Made by a program: the position numbers and the translations under genes. Positions 1-7,217 of a stretch of DNA of 8,343 bases are shown here, in pieces. Numbering within the stretch: position 1 is the stretch's first letter; each line of letters begins with the position of its first letter. The notes under the pieces are model-generated. The model saw nothing but the letters and a program-made list of their open reading frames with translations, did not search any database and had not been told where the DNA came from. The stretch comes from Actinomycetota bacterium (GTDB lineage: Bacteria; Actinomycetota; Humimicrobiia; Humimicrobiales; Humimicrobiaceae), in NCBI GenBank assembly GCA_003486795.1, contig DNFX01000248.1, positions 7,384 to 15,726 on the forward strand. The letters are read 5' to 3'.

Positions 1-2248
1 ATGAATTCAGGGCAAACAGGACTTCTTCGATTTTCAACATTCCTGCATCTATTACAAAACCATTGACAAGCTTCTGAATCATATTCCCGGTTTCACTGAT
101 AAGATTATGCTTTTTTGAATTGAAAATAACAGTATTTCCCATAAAATTGTTTTTAACCATGAAAGAGAAATTTTTTTTATCCATCAGGCAGATATTATTA
201 TCTTTTTTACCTGAAAAATCATATCTTACTCTTGCATTCATTATTGGAAGATAACCGTATGAATATAATGATGCTGCTGGCAAAAATAATTCATCATTTT
301 TATTCAGAATCTTTCCATAAAAATCTACAAGAGTATTATTTATTTCCTCTATTGTTATTTCTGTTGAAAAAATAATTTCCTTTATGAATATATTTTGTGG
401 TTTTGTTCTTACTAACTCAGCCAGGGCGAAAGAGTTGGTTATGTTTAAATTATGAGCAAGTATAATGCTGATAATCTTATCTTTGTATTCTTTAAGTTTA
501 TAAAGAAAGTACAAAAAAGAATAATTTGATATATAAAAATTACAAAAATCATGCTGTATAAGATTTTCCATGGATTTAAATATATCGCTTATATAATCAT
601 CATAAGCTATCGGAGGGGTCGCGAAATAAAAATTGATATTATTATTTTTATTTAAATAATTAAAATCAAGCAATCTTTCAGTAAATGTCTTGTTTTTTTC
701 AGCATAGGCTTTTCTGTCAATATTGAAAAGATCAAGTATCAGATTTACTTGAATTCCGCTATTCTCCGGGAATTTGTTTTTAAAAGAGTTAATTTCCCGG
801 ATAATATAATTAAAATAATCAATATTGCTTACTATCAAAGAAATGAAGTTATCGGCCTCAAACGATGAAACAGTTCTGTAAATTTTTTCCTTTTTGTCTG
901 GGTCATTATGAATTATACTGCCCTTTAAATCTTTTAATGCTTTCTTTTTGACTGAGATACCGCATGATTCTTTTTCTTCTTTATTTTTTCTTATTCTGTC
1001 ATTTGATTTAGGGCTTCTTTTTAATATCTCCTCTATTTCCTCATCCAGACTCTTATCAAAATATCTGAAAACCCTGTCTCCGATAGCAAAAAAAATCTTT
1101 TTATCTGTTTCAATTTTATATTTTGCTTTCTTTATGTTTTTATTCTTTCCGATCTTTCTTATAAAATTTTTTATTCTTATTCTTTCATTACCTTTCTTTG
1201 TCCATATTTCCAGAATATCATCCTTTTTCAAATTCATTTCCGAATCAATAATCATCACTTTTTTATCTTTTCCGATTTCAAGACCTGAAATTCTTCCGAA
1301 AAGATTTCCTGTACTGCCGGATTTTTTATCAGAAATTATATTCTTCGGATATTTTTCATAAAAATATCCCCAGTTTAATTTTCTTGAGAATACCTGTTTA
1401 AGTTTCTGTATATCTTCATTATCGACTGTATAATCTATGCCATCATAAAAAATATCAATATATTTTCTATATATGCTTGTAACTATTGCCACATATTCAG
1501 GTGTTTTCATTCTTCCTTCTATTTTGAGCGCTCTGACACCTGCATTAATAATTTCCGGTAATTTTTCAATTAATGAAAGGTCACATTTGCTTAAAAAAAA
1601 GCCTTCCTGATCAATATTCCTGCTATTTTCTTTGTCAATCAGTCTGTACCTCATTCTGCATGGCTGCGGACATGTTCCCCTGTTTCCGCTTCTTTGTCCT
1701 ACTGATGAACTGAAATAGCACTGTCCTGAATATGAATAGCACTGAGAGCCGTGGCAGAAGATCTCAATATCTGCAATATTTCTTCTGACTATTTCAGCTA
1801 TTTCTCTAATAGTCATCTCTCTTGCAAGAATTATTCTTTTTACCCCTAGATTTTTTAAAAATTCTGCAGAAAAGCTGTTATGGGTATTCATCTGCGTGCT
1901 TGCATGAACAGGTATTTTTGGAGCAAGATTATGAATAATCTTCAATAATGCAAGATCCTGGATAATAAAGGCATCTATTTCTATTTTGTCTGTTATTTCA
2001 TCAATAAAATCAATTAAATCATATAATTCATCTTCTTTTATTATAGTATTGAGGGCAAGATAGAGTTTTACATCATTTGAATGACAGAATATTGATGCTT
2101 TTTCAAGATTTTTTAAATTAAAATTATCTGCATATGCTCTTGCACTATATTTCTCAAAACCGGCATAAATACTGTCTGCACCAGCAAGAACAGCTGATTT
2201 CATCTGCTCATACCCGCCGGCTGGAACTACTAATTCAATTTTATTCAT
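1..2248 (-). CDS. Large U32-family protein (annotated as peptidase; probable Fe-S RNA hydroxylase type), 3' end cut by window
   Basis: An open frame of 749 codons starts at ATG 2248 and is still open at base 1, so the C-terminus is missing. Visible in order: an N-terminal TIM-barrel-type U32 module (residues about 1-300) with PAG near residue 10, AGADSIYAG (22-30), SARAYADNF (35-43), VHASTQMN (114-121), the U32 signature EIFCHGSQCYSYSGQC (162-177), RSGNRGTCPQPCR (186-198) and LKIEGRMK (241-248); a beta-rich segment (about 312-395); a Lys/Glu-rich linker (about 400-458); and a second module with NLNITNSFALAEL (600-612), FSTEIT (627-632) and MDKKNFSFMV (689-698), which resembles the distal half of long U32 proteins. 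Cys170, Cys177, Cys193 and Cys197 match the family's Fe-S ligands. Characterised relatives (RlhA, TrhP) hydroxylate 23S rRNA or tRNA uridine/cytidine; protease activity is claimed for PrtC. The exact RNA target here is unknown. The start overlaps the preceding stop by 8 bp and has only a weak purine-rich AGAAGAA upstream, suggesting translational coupling. Probably only a few tens of residues are missing. Confidence 0.9.
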   Translation of the reverse strand, partial: MNKIELVVPAGGYEQMKSAVLAGADSIYAGFEKYSARAYADNFNLKNLEKASIFCHSNDVKLYLALNTIIKEDELYDLIDFIDEITDKIEIDAFIIQDLALLKIIHNLAPKIPVHASTQMNTHNSFSAEFLKNLGVKRIILAREMTIREIAEIVRRNIADIEIFCHGSQCYSYSGQCYFSSSVGQRSGNRGTCPQPCRMRYRLIDKENSRNIDQEGFFLSKCDLSLIEKLPEIINAGVRALKIEGRMKTPEYVAIVTSIYRKYIDIFYDGIDYTVDNEDIQKLKQVFSRKLNWGYFYEKYPKNIISDKKSGSTGNLFGRISGLEIGKDKKVMIIDSEMNLKKDDILEIWTKKGNERIRIKNFIRKIGKNKNIKKAKYKIETDKKIFFAIGDRVFRYFDKSLDEEIEEILKRSPKSNDRIRKNKEEKESCGISVKKKALKDLKGSIIHNDPDKKEKIYRTVSSFEADNFISLIVSNIDYFNYIIREINSFKNKFPENSGIQVNLILDLFNIDRKAYAEKNKTFTERLLDFNYLNKNNNINFYFATPPIAYDDYISDIFKSMENLIQHDFCNFYISNYSFLYFLYKLKEYKDKIISIILAHNLNITNSFALAELVRTKPQNIFIKEIIFSTEITIEEINNTLVDFYGKILNKNDELFLPAASLYSYGYLPIMNARVRYDFSGKKDNNICLMDKKNFSFMVKNNFMGNTVIFNSKKHNLISETGNMIQKLVNGFVIDAGMLKIEEVLFALNS

Positions 2249-3134
2249 TTCTTCTATGACGATAAAGTCCGGGACCGTTTACAATGCTTATACCCTCTTT
2301 TTCAAGCAGATCACAAAAAATATTCATCCCTATGGAATCACATGCCATATGACCGCAGATAATTGCAGATAATCTGCTTTTAATTATGCTATTTATATTA
2401 TCAGGATTGTAATGCATACCAATTATTGTATCAATTCCGGCTTTTTTCAATAATCTAAAAATTTCATCAGGAGGATCCACTCCTCCAGTCATATCTATAA
2501 AATATCTGCCTACAATTTTTGCTCCTGGGCTTTTTATAATAAACGGTTCATCTCCTTTTTCAGAAGCCATTTTACATTCAGGTATTTCTTTAATTTCACT
2601 AAGAGCCTCATCGACACTTAGGTTATTCTTATCTTTAAAAAATTTATCAAAAAAAACCTGGATTATATTATCAACTGGCGTATGTATACACATTAAGGGT
2701 ATATTAAGAAGGCAGGCAGCATTTTCAGGACTATTATAATTACCTCTGAGGTCCAGACTCTCTTCACGGTAAATTTTTTCATATAGTTTTTGTGCATCTG
2801 CTTCTTTTATTCCGATTTTCTGCCAGTTTTCTTTTTGAAGATGAATGACTTCATTAATATTATATAACCCTTGTCCGGTTGGATGATGTGACAGGATTCC
2901 ATCTATCTTTATACCATTTTTTATCAGCTGGTTTACAAGTAGTATTACAGAAACATCTATATCTATTGAAACAAAAAGAGTTTTTATCGTTTTTCCAATA
3001 TCTCCGGTGATAATTAATGAATCCGGATATGGATTTTTCTCCAGTGCATAAAATACCTTATTATCAATATCTGATCTTAAATCATTTTCAAGTCCTGTTT
3101 TTATTCCTTTTTCATAAATTTCAATCCATTTCAT
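2241..3134 (-). CDS. NIF3-like dinuclear-metal protein (YbgI/DUF34 family)
   Basis: 297 residues. The N-terminal half carries the NIF3 metal motif HHP (83-85) after a hydrophobic strand (ILS) and a second one, HTPVDN (151-156), the counterpart of HTxxD in this family. The C-terminal half carries IICGHMACD (258-266), the counterpart of the family's GHxxxE. Predicted ligands are therefore His83, His84, Asp155, His262 and Asp266, with Asp in the place usually held by Glu. Family members form toroidal oligomers and bind two metal ions; proposed activities (GTP cyclohydrolase-like, chaperone or metal handling) are not settled, so I assign no reaction. No signal peptide or membrane segment is visible, so it is likely cytoplasmic. 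ATG 3134 has AGAGGA 8 nt upstream inside the end of argH, and the gene overlaps argH by 14 bp and the following U32 gene by 8 bp, implying co-transcription with both. Identification rests on motifs; overall sequence looks divergent from the classical YbgI group. Confidence 0.85.
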   Translation of the reverse strand: MKWIEIYEKGIKTGLENDLRSDIDNKVFYALEKNPYPDSLIITGDIGKTIKTLFVSIDIDVSVILLVNQLIKNGIKIDGILSHHPTGQGLYNINEVIHLQKENWQKIGIKEADAQKLYEKIYREESLDLRGNYNSPENAACLLNIPLMCIHTPVDNIIQVFFDKFFKDKNNLSVDEALSEIKEIPECKMASEKGDEPFIIKSPGAKIVGRYFIDMTGGVDPPDEIFRLLKKAGIDTIIGMHYNPDNINSIIKSRLSAIICGHMACDSIGMNIFCDLLEKEGISIVNGPGLYRHRRNE

Positions 3135-4572
3135 TTTTTATTTCCTCTAGAAGCTCTTCTGCTGATGTATTTCTTTTTTTAAATTTGTTTATTTCATCCT
3201 CAATAGCTTTTAATCTATTATGTGCTGTTTTTAATTTTGTTTCTACATTTCTGCTGTTAGTGCCACAAAAAGTAATCTTTGAATCAACACAGCTTTTCAT
3301 ATCTGTCTTTTGCTGGAAATCTTCATCAAACAATCCGCTGAACATCATAAGTTCATTTCTGGAAAGTTCTTTGAAACTTTTATTTTCTTTTATACAGTAA
3401 TTAACAAGTTTGCCTGTAATATGATGGGCATTTCTGAAGCTTTCACCTTTCCTGACAAGATAATCAGCAACATCTGTTGCTTCCAGGAAGCCTTTTTCAA
3501 GATTAGCCTTAATTATCTTTTTATTCAGATTTATATTTTTTAAAATATCTGCAAATATCTCTGTAGATTTCAGTGTTTCTTCTGCTGCCTGAAACAATAT
3601 TTTTTTGTCTTCCTGAAGATCTCTGTTATACGTCGATGGTAAACCTTTTTGAAGAACTATTATCTGTATCAGATTTCCGGTTACAATCGCACTTTTGCCT
3701 CTTATCAGTTCAAGAATGTCAGGGTTTTTTTTCTGTGGCATTATACTGCTTCCGGTACTGAAATTATCGCTGATATCAATAAATGAAAACTCGGATGAAT
3801 TATATATTATAAAGTCTTCACATATTCTGCTTAAATGAATCATTATGCAGCTTAAAGAATAAACAATATCCTGAATATAATCTCTGCTTGACACTTCATC
3901 CATACTGTTATTAGTTAAAGATTTAAATCTTAACAGTTTCATCAGATAATCTGTATCAATGGGATAACCGCTTCCGGAACATGCTCCCGAACCCAGGGGC
4001 ATAATATCCATAATTTCAAAACATTCACTTAGCTTTTTAAAATCCCTGTAAAATTTTTCAAAATAAGAAAGAATATAATGCGCAAAAAGAACAGGCTGCG
4101 CTTTCTGCATGTGTGTATATGCCGGGAAAATAACATCTTTATTTTTTTCAGCAATTTCAACAAGATTATTCTTTAATTTTGTCAGAGAGCTCATCAGTTC
4201 TATGATATAGTTTTTTAAAAAAAGTTTCTCATCAAGAATCACCTGATCATTTCTGCTTCTGCCTGTATGTATCTTTCCTGCAATATCACCTATGATCTTT
4301 TTCAGCTCACTTTCAACCGCACTATGCACGTCTTCATAATCTGTCAGAAGATTATCATCTTTAAAAATAACCCTCAGCTTCCTGAAGCCTTCAATAATAA
4401 GACTGAAATCATTTTTATTAATGATTCCTATTTTTTTTAAAGCTGCTGAATATGCAATATTTCCGATAATATCAAAATTCAGGAGTTTTTTATCTTCATT
4501 TACAGAGTTCATGAAAATTTCTGCATGGTTGTCAACCAAGCCATTTGTCCTGCCGGACCATAATTTATCCAT
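3121..4572 (-). CDS. argH: Argininosuccinate lyase (last step of arginine synthesis)
   Basis: Cleaves argininosuccinate to arginine and fumarate; a cytoplasmic homotetramer in the family. I place the start at ATG 4572 (483 residues), because the protein then begins MDKLWSGR, the usual ArgH beginning, and AAGGAAG sits just upstream. The in-frame ATG at 4602 would add ten residues unlike the family, lacks a good ribosome-binding site and would lengthen the overlap with argG from 8 to 38 bp. Motifs in the 483-residue numbering: HTGRSRND (102-109), YTHMQKAQPV (about 152-161), PLGSGACSGSGYPID (about 192-206) and the fumarate lyase signature GSSIMPQKKNPD (274-285) with the mobile-loop serines. The C-terminal lyase domain is present (LFDEDF, then a GTNSRNV element). 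Small departures from common ArgH are GACSGSG where GALAGT is usual, and PIDTD where PIDR is usual; neither touches the signature loop. Length is slightly above the typical 460-470. Stop overlaps the NIF3-like gene by 14 bp. Confidence 0.97.
   Translation of the reverse strand: MDKLWSGRTNGLVDNHAEIFMNSVNEDKKLLNFDIIGNIAYSAALKKIGIINKNDFSLIIEGFRKLRVIFKDDNLLTDYEDVHSAVESELKKIIGDIAGKIHTGRSRNDQVILDEKLFLKNYIIELMSSLTKLKNNLVEIAEKNKDVIFPAYTHMQKAQPVLFAHYILSYFEKFYRDFKKLSECFEIMDIMPLGSGACSGSGYPIDTDYLMKLLRFKSLTNNSMDEVSSRDYIQDIVYSLSCIMIHLSRICEDFIIYNSSEFSFIDISDNFSTGSSIMPQKKNPDILELIRGKSAIVTGNLIQIIVLQKGLPSTYNRDLQEDKKILFQAAEETLKSTEIFADILKNINLNKKIIKANLEKGFLEATDVADYLVRKGESFRNAHHITGKLVNYCIKENKSFKELSRNELMMFSGLFDEDFQQKTDMKSCVDSKITFCGTNSRNVETKLKTAHNRLKAIEDEINKFKKRNTSAEELLEEIKNEMD
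3143..3148 (-). promoter_or_regulatory. Ribosome-binding site of the NIF3-like gene within argH
   Basis: AGAGGA, eight bases before ATG 3134, is embedded in the argH 3' end. It supports the start that gives a 14-bp overlap with argH. Confidence 0.7.
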
Positions 4573-5761
4573 TTTTTCTTCCTTTTCTGGCAAGTATTTC
4601 ATATGGATAACCCCACATCTTTATGAAGCTTTCAGAGTGTTTAGGATTAAAAGAATCACTTTTGTCATAAGTCGCAAGTGAAAAATCATAAATAGAATGT
4701 TCTGATTTTCTCCCAACTACTGCAAAATTTTTATATCCAAGCTTCACCCTGACTCTTCCTGTAACATACTTCTGGCTTTCTATGATGAATTTCTCTATAC
4801 ATTCTCTTAGGGGAGTAAACCACAATCCGTAATAAATCATTTCTGAGAATTTTTCCTCTATTATATATTTGTAATGTATAAGTTCCCTGTCGTTAACAAG
4901 ATTCTCAAGATGTCTGTGTGCTTCAATAAGGACTTCGGCCGCCGGTGCTTCATATATTTCTCTTGATTTTATTCCTATCAGTCTGTTTTCGACCATATCT
5001 ATTCTTCCTATACCATATCTTCCGGCAATCAGATTCAACTCAAGGACAAGTGCTGCAGGAGACATTGATCTGTCATTTAATGCAACAGGTTCACCATTTT
5101 CAAAATCTATATCTACATATTCGCTATCTCCCGGCTTTACTTTTATTTCTGTCCATTTGTAAATATCTTCGGGAGGTTCATTATAAGGATCTTCAAGAAC
5201 TCCGCACTCTATGCTCCTCCCCCACAGGTTTTCATCAATGCTGTATATCTTTTTTTTGGAAACATTTATTTTAATATTATGCTTCTGGGCATAGGCTATT
5301 TCTTCTTCTCTTGAAAGCTTCCACAGCCTCATAGGCGCAATTATTTCAATATCAGGATTGAGGCTCCTTATACCTACATCAAACCGTACCTGGTCATTTC
5401 CCTTAGCTGTACATCCGTGTGCTATCTTGCCAGCATTTTCTTTCATGGCAAATTCTACAAGTTTTTTTGCAATAAGAGGTCTTGCTATTGCAGTAGCAAG
5501 CGAATACTGTTTCTCATATTTTGAATTAGCCTTCAAAGTCAGAAAAACATAGTCTTTTATAAATTCTTCCCTGACATCGATTATATATGCTTTTTTTGCT
5601 CCGGTATCCAGCGCTCTTTTATGGGCATCTTCAAGATCCTCTGGCTGCCCTAGATTGATAAGAACAGCAATAATCTCCACATTATAATTTTCCTGCAGCC
5701 ATTTTATGGCAACAGTAGTATCAAGACCACCTGAATATGCCAATATCAATTTATCTGTCAT
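4565..5761 (-). CDS. argG: Argininosuccinate synthase
   Basis: Joins citrulline and aspartate, with ATP cleaved to AMP and PPi, to give argininosuccinate in the cytoplasm. 398 residues, the normal full length for the bacterial short-form enzyme. The N-terminal PP-loop ATP-binding motif is AYSGGLDTT (8-16; commonly SGGLDTS). It is followed by QYSLATAIARPLIAK (85-99), HGCTAKGNDQVRF (115-127), the conserved PMRLW stretch and ENLWGRSIECGVLEDP, all in the order expected. No break or missing catalytic element is seen. ATG 5761 is supported by an ideal AAGGAG five bases upstream and by the protein beginning directly at the first beta strand (KLILAYSGG). It lies 30 bp after argR, and its last 8 bases (ATGGATAA) contain the argH start, so argH is probably translated by reinitiation or coupling. 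Confidence 0.98.
   Translation of the reverse strand: MTDKLILAYSGGLDTTVAIKWLQENYNVEIIAVLINLGQPEDLEDAHKRALDTGAKKAYIIDVREEFIKDYVFLTLKANSKYEKQYSLATAIARPLIAKKLVEFAMKENAGKIAHGCTAKGNDQVRFDVGIRSLNPDIEIIAPMRLWKLSREEEIAYAQKHNIKINVSKKKIYSIDENLWGRSIECGVLEDPYNEPPEDIYKWTEIKVKPGDSEYVDIDFENGEPVALNDRSMSPAALVLELNLIAGRYGIGRIDMVENRLIGIKSREIYEAPAAEVLIEAHRHLENLVNDRELIHYKYIIEEKFSEMIYYGLWFTPLRECIEKFIIESQKYVTGRVRVKLGYKNFAVVGRKSEHSIYDFSLATYDKSDSFNPKHSESFIKMWGYPYEILARKGRKNG
4578..4584 (-). promoter_or_regulatory. Ribosome-binding site deciding the argH start
   Basis: AAGGAAG inside the last codons of argG lies five bases before ATG 4572. The alternative ATG 4602 has no comparable site, so the start giving MDKLWSGR is preferred. 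Confidence 0.8.
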
Positions 5762-5766
5762 TTATA

Positions 5767-5772
5767 CTCCTT
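5767..5772 (-). promoter_or_regulatory. Strong Shine-Dalgarno sequence of argG
   Basis: AAGGAG lies five bases (TATAA) before ATG 5761. It is the best ribosome-binding site in the window and fixes the argG start. Confidence 0.85.
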
Positions 5773-5791
5773 AAATTATCCTAAATAATTT
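5773..5791 (-). repeat. Inverted repeat ahead of the argG ribosome-binding site
   Basis: Seven-base perfect arms (AAATTAT at 5773-5779, ATAATTT at 5785-5791) flank a 5-base loop and fill most of the argR-argG gap. On the transcript the repeat begins straight after the argR stop and ends next to the argG AAGGAG. The arms are purely A/U, so an RNA hairpin would be weak. It is not a terminator: there is no G/C stem and no following U-run. It could be a minor operator or chance. Confidence 0.4.
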
Positions 5792-6253
5792 TTAAAAATT
5801 TTTAATCATCTCTATAAGCTTTTCAGAGCTTTCAATATTTTCAAGTATACAGATTATGGTATCATCTCCGGCAACAGTTCCAAGAATTTCTGAAAAATTC
5901 ATCTGATCCATTACTGCTGCAACTCCCTGTGCTTCACCAGGATAAGTTCTGATAACAATAATATTACCTGCTTGTCTTGCAGAAATGATGCTCTCCCTTG
6001 CCTTGGAGATAAATTTATCCATACTTATTGTTTTTCGCTCTTCGACTATATTATTGTCCAGTACAAAAAATTCCTCACCTTCCAGATTCCTCTTTTTTAT
6101 AATCCTTATATCTCTTAAGTCTCTCGAAATTGTAGACTGTGCGACATTATATCCCAATAATTTTAACTCTTTTATAAGCATTTCCTGTGAGGATATTTTC
6201 CTGGTATTTATTATATTTACTATATCTTTTATTCTTTTTTTATTTCCCATCAT
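5792..6253 (-). CDS. argR: Arginine repressor ArgR/AhrC
   Basis: Arginine-dependent transcription factor expected to repress this operon by binding ARG boxes as a hexamer. 153 residues, the normal family length. The N-terminal winged helix-turn-helix (about 5-70) contains QSTISRDLRDI (39-49), the ArgR recognition-helix motif. The C-terminal oligomerisation and arginine-binding domain (about 80-153) contains TYPGEAQGVA (103-112) and GTVAGDDTI (125-133); the paired Asp residues of GDD contact L-arginine in characterised ArgR. The start must be ATG 6253 or the adjacent ATG 6250, because an in-frame TAA lies four codons before the first ATG. Neither has a recognisable Shine-Dalgarno sequence, unlike argF, argG and argH. 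The gene sits 34 bp after argF and 30 bp before argG, as in actinobacterial argCJBDFRGH clusters. Autoregulation is plausible but not shown. Confidence 0.97.
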   Translation of the reverse strand: MMGNKKRIKDIVNIINTRKISSQEMLIKELKLLGYNVAQSTISRDLRDIRIIKKRNLEGEEFFVLDNNIVEERKTISMDKFISKARESIISARQAGNIIVIRTYPGEAQGVAAVMDQMNFSEILGTVAGDDTIICILENIESSEKLIEMIKNF

Positions 6254-6260
6254 TTTTACT

Positions 6261-6278
6261 GATTAATAATTATTATTT
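6261..6278 (-). promoter_or_regulatory. Candidate weak ARG box between argF and argR
   Basis: The minus strand reads AAATAATAATTATTAATC. Its core AATAATTATT matches the centre of the ARG-box consensus (TGAAT-4W-ATTCA), but the flanking G and C of the half-sites are replaced by T and A. A perfect 12-bp palindrome, TAATAATTATTA, occupies 6264-6275. It lies 11 bp or less upstream of the argR start, so a bound repressor could act on argR. In DNA this AT-rich such a match can arise by chance, so the call is tentative. Confidence 0.25.
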
Positions 6279-6287
6279 TAAATCATC

Positions 6288-7217
6288 TTATCTGTCATAT
6301 AGAAATTTTAGCAGGCCTTTCTGTGCATGAAGTCTGTTACCTGCCTGCTCCCATACTATGGAATGATCACTGTCAAGTATTTCTGATGTAATTTCCATTT
6401 CTCTGTGTGCGGGAAGACAGTGCATTACTTTGACATCTTTCTTTGCAAGTTTTAAAAGTTTACTGTTAATCTGATAAGGCATCATTTTTTCTATCTTCTC
6501 TTTTTCCTCATCCTGCCCCATGCTGACCCACACATCTGTATAAATAACATCAGCCTCATAAACTGCTTTTATGGGATCATTTTCAATATAAATAGTGTTT
6601 CCACTTATTGCTGATTCAGTTTTAAGATAATCCATAAGACAGTTATCAGTTTTAAATGATTCAGGAGAGCAAATAGTTATATCAATTCCAAGTTTTGTAA
6701 ACCCTATCAACAGGCTGTTTGATACATTGTTCGGATCTCCGAAATATATGAATTTAAAATTTTTTCTGAATAAAAGATTCTTTTCAATCAGAGTCTGGAG
6801 ATCTGCTAGTATCTGGCAGGGATGGTAACTGTCTGTCAGTGCATTTATCACCGGAATTGAACAGTTTTTTGCCATTGTGACTATAGTCTCCTGTTTAAAA
6901 GTCCTGATAACAACACCATCCAGATATGCATCAAAAATCTTTGCAGTATCGGCATAAGTTTCACCTCTGCCGAGCTGAAGGTTTTTTGAATCAAGTACAA
7001 GACAATTGCCTCCAAGCTGATTTATCCCCACTTCAAAAGAAACCCTTGTGCGGGTCGATGGTTTGTCAAATAATAATGCGATATTCTTGCCTTTAAGGAT
7101 ATTACTGTAACTGCCGGGATCTGTTTTTATTTCTCTTGCCATATTAAGAATTGCAAGTATTTCTTCTTTTGAATAATCCATCAGTGTAAGGAAATCTTTT
7201 TTCATATTACTTTTCAT
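6288..7217 (-). CDS. argF: Ornithine carbamoyltransferase (anabolic context)
   Basis: Transfers the carbamoyl group from carbamoyl phosphate to ornithine, giving citrulline; cytoplasmic trimer in the family. 309 residues, normal length. The carbamoyl-phosphate-binding loop is STRTR (54-58), followed by FEVGINQLGG, then HPCQ (132-135), the ornithine-loop motif SMGQ (232-235) and HCLPAHR (266-272) with the catalytic Cys267. SMGQ and HCLPAHR separate it from aspartate carbamoyltransferase and from putrescine carbamoyltransferase. ATG 7217 has AAGGA about 9 nt upstream inside argD and overlaps the argD stop as ATGA, so the two are likely translationally coupled. A second in-frame ATG four codons on (7205) is possible but has no better ribosome-binding site. 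A catabolic role (arcB) is unlikely, because the neighbours are all biosynthetic. Confidence 0.97.
   Translation of the reverse strand: MKSNMKKDFLTLMDYSKEEILAILNMAREIKTDPGSYSNILKGKNIALLFDKPSTRTRVSFEVGINQLGGNCLVLDSKNLQLGRGETYADTAKIFDAYLDGVVIRTFKQETIVTMAKNCSIPVINALTDSYHPCQILADLQTLIEKNLLFRKNFKFIYFGDPNNVSNSLLIGFTKLGIDITICSPESFKTDNCLMDYLKTESAISGNTIYIENDPIKAVYEADVIYTDVWVSMGQDEEKEKIEKMMPYQINSKLLKLAKKDVKVMHCLPAHREMEITSEILDSDHSIVWEQAGNRLHAQKGLLKFLYDR

Noticed and set aside
948..1361. 137-codon plus-strand open frame rich in Phe, Leu, Ile and Ser, looking like a membrane protein
   Set aside because: It is the antisense of the Lys/Glu-rich part of the U32 gene; AT-rich coding DNA read backwards gives such hydrophobic frames. 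It has no ribosome-binding site or family motif.
1..2248. Possible pseudogene or gene-free stretch, since no closed open frame covers it
   Set aside because: Translating the minus strand from 2248 gives 749 uninterrupted codons with conserved U32 motifs. The frame is simply cut by the window end.
5773..5791. Rho-independent terminator between argR and argG
   Set aside because: The arms contain only A and T, and the sequence after it is AAGGAG rather than a U-run.
3017..6266. Several other plus-strand open frames of 62-127 codons
   Set aside because: All lie opposite well-supported arg or NIF3-like genes, show the same low-complexity hydrophobic composition and match no family I recognise.
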